This document shows positions 31,073-39,268 of a DNA stretch of 40,284 nt, in pieces; position 1 is the stretch's first letter, and each line of letters begins with the position of its first letter. Source of the stretch: an uncultured bacterium. GTDB lineage: Bacteria; Patescibacteriota; Minisyncoccia; Phycocordibacterales; CAIZLB01. The stretch lies in assembly GCA_903933735.1 (NCBI GenBank), contig CAIZLB010000011.1:1-40284 (forward strand), in the 5' to 3' direction. The position numbers and the translations under genes are program-made. The notes below the pieces were generated by a model that was given only the letters and a program-made list of their open reading frames with translations, was not told where the DNA came from and did no database searches.

Positions 31073-31537
31073 TTAATTATTATTCTTTATATTTTTAATT
31101 TCTTGTAATATTGTAGTAAGTTGATTGTTTATATTTTTAAATTTATCATCTATTTCAACATCTCTTTTACTACCTTCATCTACATCTTCCTCAATATCAT
31201 CAATATCCTCTTGAATCTCGTCAACATCTTCCTGTATATCTTCAATATTCTCCTGAATATCATCCAAGTCTTCTTCTACTTCTTCCAGACTCTCTGTGTT
31301 TCTATTGACAGTCATCTGTATAAATATGGCTAAATATATAGCCTCCAATGACACCAAGGTGGTCAATATTAGTAACACTTTTTCAGTAGATACACCTAAT
31401 AATATTAACAAAAATGAAATAATGAATAAAGCTGTGTGTATATATAAAGACATGACAGAACCTACACCTTTTGATATCTTTTCTTCTATAGGGATGATGG
31501 GTACGACTTTAATTTTTACATCTTTAGATTTGATCAT
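31073..31537 (-). CDS. DUF1003-like two-helix membrane protein with heptad-repeat tail
   Basis: 154 residues. Two hydrophobic helices (about 33-49 and 54-75), the second with TLVSLEAIYLAIFIQMTVNR, resemble the DUF1003 family. Residues 83-121 are acidic heptads (DLDDIQE, NIEDIQE, DVDEIQE, DIDDIEE, DVDEGSK), nearly perfect 7-residue repeats that should form a coiled coil. A final helix (FKNINNQLTTILQEIKN) follows. The extended -10 TGCTATCAT ends 6 bases before the ATG. It lies upstream of the site-2 protease in one operon and could be its partner or substrate (speculative). Confidence 0.7.
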   Translation of the reverse strand: MIKSKDVKIKVVPIIPIEEKISKGVGSVMSLYIHTALFIISFLLILLGVSTEKVLLILTTLVSLEAIYLAIFIQMTVNRNTESLEEVEEDLDDIQENIEDIQEDVDEIQEDIDDIEEDVDEGSKRDVEIDDKFKNINNQLTTILQEIKNIKNNN

Positions 31538-31580
31538 ATTAAAATGATAGCATATATATATGTATACTTAAATTTATGAT

Positions 31581-31609
31581 TTTACTTATCAAAACCAAAA
31601 TGGTAATAT
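31581..31609 (+). promoter_or_regulatory. Promoter of the 31643 orphan
   Basis: TTTACT (31581-31586), a 17-base spacer and TAATAT (31604-31609). The leader of about 27 bases is A/C-rich (CTTAACCACAACAATAAG) with no Shine-Dalgarno sequence. Confidence 0.6.
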
Positions 31610-31642
31610 CAATCCGTTTGCAAACTTAACCACAACAATAAG

Positions 31643-32020
31643 ATGAAAACACTTATCGCAGGAACCATAGTCGCCGAATCAGCATTAAAGTTTTTCAATC
31701 GAATTATCAAAACACGTAGAAAGGGTCGGCACATGTCAGCCAATACTACCCAAAACCAACCCTGGGTTGACCAATTATTTAATGATAGCGAGCACTCTAG
31801 GACGTTTGGACTCATTATAGCGGGCCAATATAAAACAAGTATGGAAATCACTACTCCAGAGACAAGAGTGTCTGGAAGTAGAAATCTGAGAGGTAATCCA
31901 CCTATGTCGAAAATTACAGTTCTTACATTTATCTCAACGGGGGGTACTGATGCGGACTTGAAATTAAGCATAGCCTTCAAGACCGAAGGTAAATATCTCA
32001 CTTTTTACTACATGCTTTAG
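31643..32020 (+). CDS. Orphan small protein (125 aa)
   Basis: I do not recognise this protein. A weakly hydrophobic start (MKTLIAGTIVAESALKFF) is followed by a basic stretch (NRIIKTRRKGRH) and a soluble part with beta-like strands (TFGLIIAGQYKTSMEI, SKITVLTFISTGG, LKLSIAFKTEGKYLTFYY). The N terminus could be a short amphipathic membrane-binding helix. It is a single gene with its own promoter and a GC-rich terminator, and its coding GC is a little higher than that of its neighbours. A second Met at residue 31 (MSANTTQ) is an alternative start. Confidence 0.55.
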   Translation: MKTLIAGTIVAESALKFFNRIIKTRRKGRHMSANTTQNQPWVDQLFNDSEHSRTFGLIIAGQYKTSMEITTPETRVSGSRNLRGNPPMSKITVLTFISTGGTDADLKLSIAFKTEGKYLTFYYML

Positions 32021-32054
32021 CAGTTTTGACATCTTCAACATCTCGAATCACCAT

Positions 32055-32086
32055 CCTCGTAACGGTCCCGTTGCGAGGTGTTTTTT
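32055..32086 (+). terminator. Intrinsic terminator of the 31643 orphan
   Basis: CCTCGTAACG (32055-32064) pairs with CGTTGCGAGG (32069-32078, one T-G pair), followed by TGTTTTTTA. Confidence 0.85.
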
Positions 32087-32131
32087 ATATTGTCCTTTAC
32101 GTATTAACAAATTTTATATAAGCTATATCAT

Positions 32132-33163
32132 ATGACATCAACAGAGTTTCCTATTCAATTAAAATTAATTTTTCTGTCAGGACTTAAAGAAATAGTAAAA
32201 AAAGAGCTTAGTGCACATATGGATGTGAAAATAATAGATGAAAATGATCAAGAGATTTATATTGATAATATTATTGATTTTAATATATTAAAGAATCTAA
32301 AAAGTGTTTTAAAAGTGTGTCTATCAATGAAGAGTGAAAAATTAAATCCAATATACATATATAAACACAAATCAGTATTAGGAAATATTATAGAAAAAGT
32401 CTTAAGAGAAAGTGACGATAAATTTAAATCATTTAAAATAAACTGTGCAGGTTCTGATTCCACAGAGATCACAAAAATAAATGAATATATAAAAGACACA
32501 TACAAACTAACCGAATCAGATAAAGCTGATTTAAAAATATATATAATAAAACCGAATAATCTTTGGGAAATAGCTGTGCAAATAAGTTCTAAACCTTTAT
32601 CTTTCAGAGATTATAAGTTAGGAAATATAGAAGGAGGAATAAATCCAACAATAGCCTATGCTATGAATACTTTCATAGATCTAGATAATATTAAATCATA
32701 TATAAATATATTCTCAGGAAGTGCAACCTTATTAATAGAGGCAGGTCTCATAAACCCAGACCTAAAACTTGTCGGTTTTGATAAAAATAAAAAGAGTAAT
32801 TCTATCGCAATACAAAATATAAAAAAAGCTGGTCTTATCAAATCTATACAGTTAAAAACAGCAGATATTTTCGATAAACCAGATATTGGTAGGTTTGATG
32901 CGATAACATCAGACTTACCTTTCGGCATGATGATTTCAAAAAATGAAGATTTAGAAAAATTATACGAACAATTTATAATATATTCAGAAGAAATCCTAAA
33001 TAATGGAGGTAAATTGATAGTATACACATCTGAATACAAGGTCTTTGAAAAAATGATTTCGAAATCAAAATTTATCATTAAAAGTGATTTATCTGTAAGG
33101 GTTTTAGCCAAAGTTAACACATACCTACCTACAAAGATTTTTGTTTGTGAATTTAAAAATTAA
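32132..33163 (+). CDS. THUMP-type RNA guanine/adenine methyltransferase (Trm14/RlmL-like)
   Basis: 343 residues. An N-terminal THUMP-like RNA-binding part (about 1-150, IFLSGLKEIVKKEL at its start) leads to a SAM-dependent methyltransferase. RDYKLGNIEGGINPTIAYAM precedes the fold. Motif I is reduced to INIFSGSATLLIEAGL, motif II reads LVGFDKNKKS, and motif IV is TSDLPFGMMI (DLPFG). The DLPFG form is typical of N2-guanine or N6-adenine modification of tRNA or rRNA. Which RNA is modified cannot be said. rpmB starts 50 bases after the stop, under its own promoter. Confidence 0.83.
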   Translation: MTSTEFPIQLKLIFLSGLKEIVKKELSAHMDVKIIDENDQEIYIDNIIDFNILKNLKSVLKVCLSMKSEKLNPIYIYKHKSVLGNIIEKVLRESDDKFKSFKINCAGSDSTEITKINEYIKDTYKLTESDKADLKIYIIKPNNLWEIAVQISSKPLSFRDYKLGNIEGGINPTIAYAMNTFIDLDNIKSYINIFSGSATLLIEAGLINPDLKLVGFDKNKKSNSIAIQNIKKAGLIKSIQLKTADIFDKPDIGRFDAITSDLPFGMMISKNEDLEKLYEQFIIYSEEILNNGGKLIVYTSEYKVFEKMISKSKFIIKSDLSVRVLAKVNTYLPTKIFVCEFKN

Positions 33164-33213
33164 GAGATGGATAGATATTTACATAATACAACCTTTATGC
33201 TAATATAACCCCC

Positions 33214-33456
33214 ATGGCTAAAATCTGCGAAATAACAAAAAAAGGGTCAATAAACGGCGGAGGGTATTCTAACGAAACTCGTGCTGAGAAGTATAACCCT
33301 ACAGGAAAAAGAAGAAGGTATCCAAACCTACAAAAAAAGAAAATATTTGTAGCAGAACTTGGTAAAGCTGTATCTATAACTGTATCAACAAAAGGTCTAA
33401 AAACTATACATAAAAATGGAGCTTTTAAAACTCTAAAGAAAGCAGGTATAATCTAA
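33214..33456 (+). CDS. rpmB: Ribosomal protein bL28
   Basis: 80 residues. bL28 is a small 50S protein near the E site. MAKICEITKKGSINGGGYSN at the start, KRRRYPNLQKKKIFV in the middle and VSTKGLKTIHKNGAF are standard L28 segments. The usual zinc-cysteine pairs are absent apart from Cys5. The extended -10 TGCTAATAT ends 7 bases before the ATG (leaderless type). The stop codon overlaps the stop of the opposite-strand hydrolase gene by 3 bases. Confidence 0.95.
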   Translation: MAKICEITKKGSINGGGYSNETRAEKYNPTGKRRRYPNLQKKKIFVAELGKAVSITVSTKGLKTIHKNGAFKTLKKAGII

Positions 33457-34343
33457 TCCAGAATATATACAATATTTCCTTCCAAAGAAGTCTCTCTAAT
33501 ACGAGAGCCTTTTTTGTTTAAACTATGTATACGATTTAGAGTTTCTTCATTGGGGTGATTGAACTTATTGTTCTTACCAGCCGATACTATACTATCTATC
33601 GCATCAACCTCTCTTAGAAAATCAATACTGGATGAGTTTTTAGATCCATGATGCCCTAACTTCAATACATCTGATTTTAGATTATATTTATCAATAATCT
33701 CTTTTTCAACCTTGACTGGAGCATCACCTGTCAATAAAAAACTCTTGTTTTTATATAACACCTTCATCACTATTGAATAATCATTATCATCCACACTTTT
33801 ACTTTTGCCTCTTTTGTCTTGATAAGGTTTTTCAAATGGATACAGAAACTCAATATTAAAATTATCAAACTTTATATTAGGATCTGAGACCATATCTTTA
33901 GTCTGTATCTTATAATCCTTTATTGTCTTTTCTAAATCATTCTCAGTTTGACTTTCCTCAGGTTGATTCATATCAATAAAACCATTATGTATTACCTTAT
34001 CTATATATCCTTTTCGAATAAGCTTCGAGGCTTCGCCGATATGGTCTTGATCTGGATGGGTTAAGATAAGATTATTTATATGAACCTTATAACACATTCT
34101 AACTTTCTCTATCTGATTCAAAACCCCAGAATCTTTATTACCTGTGTCTATAAGTATATTTTCTCCTGTTTTATTTTCTATATATATTGCATCCCCTTGT
34201 CCAACATCCAAAAAAGCTAGCATATCACGATGTCTATTGCAGCCTTGATTTTTATATAGAAAAATAATTAAGGCTATGTTTAATAGATATAATAAAATTA
34301 TAAATAGGTAAAATATGTTATATTTATAGTAGAAGTCTTTCAT
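33453..34343 (-). CDS. ComEC-type metallo-beta-lactamase-fold hydrolase, membrane-anchored
   Basis: 296 residues from the chosen start. After one N-terminal membrane helix (about 8-28), FLDVGQGDAIYIENK and NILIDTG open the MBL fold seen in the C-terminal domain of ComEC/Rec2. LILTHPDQDHIGEASKLI carries the metal-binding THPDQDH motif, and FLLTGDAPVKVEKEI and DVLKLGHHGSKNSSS carry the later metal ligands. In ComEC this domain is thought to degrade the non-transported DNA strand. Here it is a separate gene near the channel gene (35521-36894). The long upstream frame to 34493 is not used; it would overlap the superoxide dismutase gene. Confidence 0.88.
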   Translation of the reverse strand: MKDFYYKYNIFYLFIILLYLLNIALIIFLYKNQGCNRHRDMLAFLDVGQGDAIYIENKTGENILIDTGNKDSGVLNQIEKVRMCYKVHINNLILTHPDQDHIGEASKLIRKGYIDKVIHNGFIDMNQPEESQTENDLEKTIKDYKIQTKDMVSDPNIKFDNFNIEFLYPFEKPYQDKRGKSKSVDDNDYSIVMKVLYKNKSFLLTGDAPVKVEKEIIDKYNLKSDVLKLGHHGSKNSSSIDFLREVDAIDSIVSAGKNNKFNHPNEETLNRIHSLNKKGSRIRETSLEGNIVYILD

Positions 34344-34412
34344 TATCTGATAATTAAAGCATATATTATATAAAGTAATCTTAAAGAAATTTAAAAGAAA
34401 AAATAAAAAAAT

Positions 34413-35009
34413 ATGAAATATAATACATACATAGAACAAAAATTTATAATACCAGAACTTAAAGGTATATCTGCAAAAACCATAGAAGAACATCTAAAAC
34501 TTTATTCAGGATATGTAAAACATACAAACCTTATATTGCAGAAAGTTGATGAACTTTCGAAAACACCAGAGGATACCACTGCAAACTTATATCTTATAGG
34601 AGAACTTAAAAGAAGATTAGGTTTTGAGTTTGGAGGAGTAAGAAATCATGAATATTATTTTGAGCAGTTTGAAGGTGGTTTTAAAGAGATCAATACAGAG
34701 TCTAGTTTATACAAGAAGATTGTTGAGACTTGGGGATCATATGAACAGTGGCTTCTAGAGTTTAAGAATTTGGCAATGACACGTGGTATAGGCTGGGCGT
34801 TTTTATATATGGATGAGAAGAATAATAATCTTGTGAACACTTGGGTCGGAGAGCAGCATGATGGGCATCTGACAGGGCTTAAACCAGTATTGGCGCTTGA
34901 TATGTGGGAGCATTCGTATATGTTAGATGTGGTCCCGTCAGAGAAGAAGAAGTATGTTGAGGCGTTTTTTGAAAATGTTAACTGGGTGGTTGTTGAGGGG
35001 AGGGGGTAG
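34413..35009 (+). CDS. Iron/manganese superoxide dismutase
   Basis: 198 residues. It turns superoxide into oxygen and peroxide. GFEFGGVRNHEYYFEQF holds the second metal His, and the signature LALDMWEHSYMLD holds the Asp and third His. WGSYEQWLLEFKNLAM and GIGWAFLYM are typical. The N-terminal helix IEEHLKLYSGYVKHTN has the expected first His, but the spacing to the active-site Tyr is one residue shorter than in E. coli SodB and the second His of HH is replaced by Tyr-Ser. Metal choice cannot be told. The leader is A-rich with no Shine-Dalgarno sequence, and a terminator follows. Confidence 0.9.
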   Translation: MKYNTYIEQKFIIPELKGISAKTIEEHLKLYSGYVKHTNLILQKVDELSKTPEDTTANLYLIGELKRRLGFEFGGVRNHEYYFEQFEGGFKEINTESSLYKKIVETWGSYEQWLLEFKNLAMTRGIGWAFLYMDEKNNNLVNTWVGEQHDGHLTGLKPVLALDMWEHSYMLDVVPSEKKKYVEAFFENVNWVVVEGRG

Positions 35010-35022
35010 GAAATGAAGAGAT

Positions 35023-35045
35023 CTCGGCGAAAGTCGAGGTTTTTC
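35023..35045 (+). terminator. Intrinsic terminator of superoxide dismutase
   Basis: CTCGGC (35023-35028) pairs with GTCGAG (35033-35038) around a GAAA tetraloop, followed by GTTTTTT. Confidence 0.85.
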
Positions 35046-35066
35046 TTTTGCACAGTGATGCGATGT

Positions 35067-35095
35067 TGACACATGTGACTAATTATTATATTGTA
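35067..35095 (+). promoter_or_regulatory. Promoter of the small exported protein at 35149
   Basis: TTGACA (35067-35072), a 17-base spacer and TATTGT (35090-35095). The leader of about 47 bases is A/C-rich, includes AAGCATAGT (35111-35119) and CCAAGAAC, and has no Shine-Dalgarno sequence. Confidence 0.7.
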
Positions 35096-35148
35096 TATCC
35101 ACCCGAGGTGAAGCATAGTGCCTAACCAAGAACCAAACCATCCAAATC

Positions 35149-35493
35149 ATGAAAAACATCGTTATTAGTACCCTCATCGGATTACTCACCATTACCGCCT
35201 CAATTGCAGCGACGAGAGAATATGAGAGTTTTGCCATACCCTTCAAGCAGAGCAAGGATGCCGAGAGGGTTCTTATCGAGATACCCTCATTACCTGTAGA
35301 TTACAAATATGGCATGCTATTCCCAGAACCTGGCACCTATATCCTCAACAAGCCTGAGGTGCTGAAGAGGGAGATTGAGAGAACCGGAACTTACTATGTC
35401 TATCCAAAATTTTTCGTCATCACAACATTTATAGCTGTAGTTATTTTAGTGATAGTCTTTGCATTCTCTACCATAGGGTTCAAAAAAAACTAA
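35149..35493 (+). CDS. Small exported, membrane-anchored protein (family member 2)
   Basis: 114 residues. A signal peptide (MKNIVISTLIGLLTITASIA) with a likely cut before ATREYESF is followed by an exported part with PEPGTYILNKPEVLKREIERTG, then a C-terminal membrane helix (about 86-107) and GFKKN. The motif PGTYIL-x2-P-x-V-x4-I and the overall plan match the protein at 10774-11097, so the two are paralogues. The mature N termini also share an R-x-Y pattern. Function unknown; a surface or host-contact role is only a guess. It is a single gene between superoxide dismutase and comEC, with its own promoter and terminator. Confidence 0.72.
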   Translation: MKNIVISTLIGLLTITASIAATREYESFAIPFKQSKDAERVLIEIPSLPVDYKYGMLFPEPGTYILNKPEVLKREIERTGTYYVYPKFFVITTFIAVVILVIVFAFSTIGFKKN

Positions 35494-35513
35494 CTCCTTC
35501 TTCACCCCCCAAC

Positions 35514-35541
35514 CCCGAGCCTAACCGGCTCGGGTATTTTT
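35514..35541 (+). terminator. Intrinsic terminator of 35149-35493, overlapping the comEC stop codon
   Basis: CCCGAGCC (35514-35521) pairs perfectly with GGCTCGGG (35527-35534) around TAACC, followed by TATTTTTT. The comEC stop codon on the other strand (35523-35521) lies in this hairpin. Confidence 0.9.
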
Positions 35542-36894
35542 TATTTTATACACCAACCCCAACACAAACACCCCATAAACCAAAAGTATCATCACACTCA
35601 TTTTCATATCAAACACAACATACCCATAAGGCACCCTACTCAAAAAATCCACCACACAAAAAACCGCATGCAACAAAATATTATTTATAAAAATAAACAA
35701 TCCATCCACCCAAGGAAACAAACTCAAAAATCCAAAAAGCATAATGAACGGTATCACAGGTAAAACCAAAACATTACTCAAAAGAAAAATAGCAGAAAAA
35801 CTTCCACTCATAAAAATAATATAAGGAAAAACAAAAACCTGAGTTGCTAAAGTTACAGAAATAATCTCACGAAGAAAATTCGGCAAAAAGTTCAATCTCG
35901 AATAAATCATAACCTCATCAAAATATTTACTAAAGAGTATCAGCCCGTAAGTCGCACAACATGTGAGATGAAAAGATGGATCATAAATACTTCCAAAAGG
36001 ATTCACTATTGTCATTATCAAAACGACGATAGTGAGTGCATAGATCTGTGATGTATTTTTTTTAAAAATTACGAGCGCGCAAAAACTAGAGATGAAGGCT
36101 CTGTAGATCGGAGCACCTCCACCTGTGAGTAATACAAAACTTGTGATTGATAACATGATCAATATTTTTTTAATTATCTCAACAAATAAATTTTCTCTGA
36201 TTCGCAAAACAACAAACATCAAATCAAAAATATATTTGATACAAAAAATTATTATGGAAACATTGGAGCCAGATAAGACTATAACATGAGACAAGGAAAC
36301 TATCTTAAACATCTCAAGTGTATCTTTATTCATGAGTCCTTTACCTGCGATCAAAACTCCAGCCACTAACCCCGCATAAGGTTGATCATATTTCTCTAAA
36401 AATATTTTTGTAATCTCTTGCTTTTTATTTAAGAAAAATAATTTTACTTTTTTATAAACCGAGAGTTCAGGACAATTTTCTATTTTCTTAAAAGTCTTAA
36501 CTTTATACAAAAGATAGACATTGTCTTTGGCCAAATATTCTTTATATGGAAAATTATACAAAGTCTCTTTTTTCGAGGACATGGAACTTTCGGGTAATGA
36601 TAAAGTTCCGGTCACTTTCAAACAATCTCCGTATCGAAAATCTTCCCTCTTAGGACCTGTAACTTTGTAGTCCATGTCATCGAAATTATTATTAAGATCC
36701 GATGCAAAAAAATTCATATCAAAATCCGAAAAGTTAACCTCACTTTTTATCTGGACCAAGGTTTCAAGTCTTTGAGTTTTGTGAGCTAAAGATCTTGAAC
36801 TCAAAAAATCCCGCCTACCATCAAAGACATCATAACTCTTAAAAGTCATGAAGGTAGCAACTATGAGCAATGTGATGAATAAATAAAATTTCAC
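35521..36894 (-). CDS. comEC: ComEC/Rec2 competence channel protein (without hydrolase domain)
   Basis: 457 residues. ComEC forms the inner-membrane channel that imports single-stranded DNA. One N-terminal helix, an extracytoplasmic OB-like part (DFRYGDCLKVTGTLSLPES and YLAKDNVYLLYKV) and PYAGLVAGVLIAGKGLMNKD lead to the competence domain: SLSHVIVLSGSNVSIIIF (the conserved LSGSN), GGGAPIYRAFISSFCAL, then several helices to the C terminus. The C-terminal MBL domain of full ComEC is missing here and is encoded separately at 33453-34343. The start codon is GTG; TGTAACAAT lies 6 bases before it. Confidence 0.9.
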   Translation of the reverse strand: MKFYLFITLLIVATFMTFKSYDVFDGRRDFLSSRSLAHKTQRLETLVQIKSEVNFSDFDMNFFASDLNNNFDDMDYKVTGPKREDFRYGDCLKVTGTLSLPESSMSSKKETLYNFPYKEYLAKDNVYLLYKVKTFKKIENCPELSVYKKVKLFFLNKKQEITKIFLEKYDQPYAGLVAGVLIAGKGLMNKDTLEMFKIVSLSHVIVLSGSNVSIIIFCIKYIFDLMFVVLRIRENLFVEIIKKILIMLSITSFVLLTGGGAPIYRAFISSFCALVIFKKNTSQIYALTIVVLIMTIVNPFGSIYDPSFHLTCCATYGLILFSKYFDEVMIYSRLNFLPNFLREIISVTLATQVFVFPYIIFMSGSFSAIFLLSNVLVLPVIPFIMLFGFLSLFPWVDGLFIFINNILLHAVFCVVDFLSRVPYGYVVFDMKMSVMILLVYGVFVLGLVYKIKNTRAG

Positions 36895-36958
36895 CTAAAC
36901 ATTGTTACACAGTGAAGTTAAATTTTTACTAAAGAAGTTATAAAGAAAAACCGAAGAC

Positions 36959-37483
36959 TTACTCTAAGTTTGAGTGCCAGGTTTTAAAATCTCCATCGTA
37001 CAGCACCTTTGTTACACCAGTATCGGCAGAAGTGGTAGCTATAATATCTGCTCTGTTGTTATATGGATTATCAGCATGACCTTTAACATAATGCCAATCT
37101 ATCTTTATATCTCTTCGTGAAACTGTTTCGACGAGTGAATCAAGTTCTTGCCATAACTCTTGATTTAAAACTTCTTTCTTAGCAGCTGTGCGCCAATTAT
37201 TTTTTTTCCAATTGTGTATCCATGATGTTATTCCTGTCAAAACGTATTTTGAATCAGAATAGACTTGTATATGTTTATCGTCATCAATGTTATTCAATGA
37301 AACCTTCAAGCCCTCAATAACACCCTTGAGCTCCATCTTATTGTTAGTAGTATGAGCGTCATGACCACCGAGCTCTATAACTCTCTCATTGTTTATAACT
37401 ACAATAGAGGCAAAACCTCCTGGGCCTGGATTACCACGTGATGAACCGTCTGTATATATTGTTATATTATTTTTTTGAAACAT
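36959..37483 (-). CDS. rnhA: Ribonuclease HI
   Basis: 174 residues. It cuts RNA in RNA-DNA hybrids. The four catalytic acids are in place: ITIYTDGSSRGNPGPGGFA (Asp), NNKMELKGVIEGL (Glu), QVYSDSKYVLTGI (Asp) and NNRADIIATTSA (Asp). WHYVKGHADNPYNNRAD has the conserved His. The C-terminal 20 residues extend beyond the E. coli enzyme. Its first 17 bases overlap the end of recJ, indicating a coupled recJ-rnhA operon. Confidence 0.95.
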   Translation of the reverse strand: MFQKNNITIYTDGSSRGNPGPGGFASIVVINNERVIELGGHDAHTTNNKMELKGVIEGLKVSLNNIDDDKHIQVYSDSKYVLTGITSWIHNWKKNNWRTAAKKEVLNQELWQELDSLVETVSRRDIKIDWHYVKGHADNPYNNRADIIATTSADTGVTKVLYDGDFKTWHSNLE

Positions 37484-39245
37484 TTATGTATTCAACTTTA
37501 ACACGAATTTCTTTTTTACCCAAAAAATTACTTTCTTCTATACGACCATATACATCATACTCAGTATCTGTCTTTATGTCTTTTAAATCATTATCGGCAA
37601 AAAAGCTTATATACTTCGTAACATCTCTTTTGTTATTCTTGGATGAATATCTATAAGTCTCCTGAAACAGTTCAGGAACAGTTGTTTCTATGTGACCTTG
37701 ATCATTCAAAAATTTATTGACCACGAATTCAGCATGTTCTTTTTGTTTTCCAAAAAATTTTACATGACCAAAAGACACCTGTCTTATACAGAAAAGTGGA
37801 TTCTTATTGTTCATGCCATGAGGCTTCATCTGGGACAAAAACTTCAATAAATAATTATCTACATTACTATGTGTTATGTTGTATATCTTTTCTAAAGTTT
37901 CCTCATTATCGACTTTGACCATCTTATCTTTTTCATCTTTATATTTTCTAAAAGCCTGTCTCATCTCGGATTCAAACAGATCTTTTTTGTCTTTAGTAAA
38001 AGCAAAACCACCCGAAGCGTGATGTCCGCCGAATTCGGTGAAAAAATCTTTTGAAACGTTATTCATGATCTCAACAAGTGACACGTCGGGTATAGACCTG
38101 CATGAACCACGAAACAGATCCCCTCCATCAGAGGCATATATGAAAACAGGTAGCTGAAACTGTCGAACCAATTGTGAAGCAGCGGGACCCAAGATAGTAG
38201 GCGACCAGTTTTCATCTCCGATTATGATAATATCTTCAACTTTATCTACATCTATCATACCCTTGATGTCAGAGATGAGATTTTCAGCTGAACTCTTTCG
38301 AAGTTTGTTAAGTCTTATGAGTTCATCAGCAAGTCTAATAGCCTCACCTTCATCATCTGTTGATAGTAGGTTGAAAGCGTCATAGGCATGATTCATTCTT
38401 GAAGCGGCATTTATACACGGTGAAACAGAAAATCCTATATCGCCTTCATCAAGATATTTTTCATCTATTTTCAATTTGTTTAAGAGATGAAATAAACCAC
38501 GTCTTTTATTTTTCTGTAAGACCTTAAGACCGAAATAAGCAAAGACTCTGTTCTCGCCGATAAGAGGCACCATGTCCGATATGGTCGCAAGTCCTGTCAT
38601 ATCAAGTAACCATTTTTCAAAACCAGGGGCTATGTTGTATTTTCTTTTTCTTGCTTCTTCTATAAGAAGATGAGTCAACTTGAAAATCACACCGGAGCCA
38701 CAGAGATTTTTATCTACATAGTTACAGTCTTTTTGTTTAGAGTTAAGTATTGCGCAAGATTCAGGTAAGACCTCGTGAGGTTCGTGATGATCGGTGATGA
38801 TAACATCTATACCTTTACCATTGGCATGTTTTACCTCGTCTACATTTGAAGTACCAAGATCGATAGTTACAATAAGTTTTACCCCCTCTTCTTCTATCTC
38901 ATCAATAAGATGTTTATGTAGCCCAAATCCATCTTTATGTCTGTGAGGAATCTTTACTATAACGTTATCTTGGTATTTTATTTTTTTGAAAAATGAATAC
39001 AATATAACAGCACCAGGAACACCATCGGCGTCATAGTCTGAATATATACAGATCTTCTCTTTTTCATCTATAGCTTTCCAAATTCTCTTTATGGCCTTAT
39101 CCATATCTTTCATTTTCCTGGCATCATAAGCTCCGGCCTTATTTTCATCATATACAGGATTTAAAAATTCTTCAATTTCACCTTTATTTAAACCCCTATC
39201 CTTTAATATATTTTTTATAAAATTTTGATCAATGGTCTCTAGCAT
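37467..39245 (-). CDS. recJ: Single-strand DNA-specific exonuclease RecJ
   Basis: 592 residues, full length. RecJ degrades single-stranded DNA 5' to 3' in recombination and mismatch repair. DHH-family motifs are present: IYSDYDADGVPGAVI (motif I), LIVTIDLGTSN (motif II) and VIITDHHEPHEVLP (DHH motif III), then the LCGSGVIFKLTHLL region. The DHHA1 part has FTEFGGHHASGGFAF. A C-terminal OB-like region follows. The promoter is the shared palindrome ATGATATCAT, which ends 7 bases before the ATG and also serves the divergent HIT gene. rnhA overlaps its end. Confidence 0.95.
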   Translation of the reverse strand: MLETIDQNFIKNILKDRGLNKGEIEEFLNPVYDENKAGAYDARKMKDMDKAIKRIWKAIDEKEKICIYSDYDADGVPGAVILYSFFKKIKYQDNVIVKIPHRHKDGFGLHKHLIDEIEEEGVKLIVTIDLGTSNVDEVKHANGKGIDVIITDHHEPHEVLPESCAILNSKQKDCNYVDKNLCGSGVIFKLTHLLIEEARKRKYNIAPGFEKWLLDMTGLATISDMVPLIGENRVFAYFGLKVLQKNKRRGLFHLLNKLKIDEKYLDEGDIGFSVSPCINAASRMNHAYDAFNLLSTDDEGEAIRLADELIRLNKLRKSSAENLISDIKGMIDVDKVEDIIIIGDENWSPTILGPAASQLVRQFQLPVFIYASDGGDLFRGSCRSIPDVSLVEIMNNVSKDFFTEFGGHHASGGFAFTKDKKDLFESEMRQAFRKYKDEKDKMVKVDNEETLEKIYNITHSNVDNYLLKFLSQMKPHGMNNKNPLFCIRQVSFGHVKFFGKQKEHAEFVVNKFLNDQGHIETTVPELFQETYRYSSKNNKRDVTKYISFFADNDLKDIKTDTEYDVYGRIEESNFLGKKEIRVKVEYINVSKK

Positions 39246-39252
39246 GGGATAT

Positions 39253-39262
39253 ATGATATCAT
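39253..39262. promoter_or_regulatory. Palindromic bidirectional -10 between recJ and the HIT gene
   Basis: ATGATATCAT is a perfect 10-bp palindrome that reads TGATATCAT-type extended -10 on both strands. It ends 6 bases before the ATG at 39269 (plus) and 7 bases before the ATG at 39245 (minus). Confidence 0.75.
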
Positions 39263-39268
39263 AGTTTT

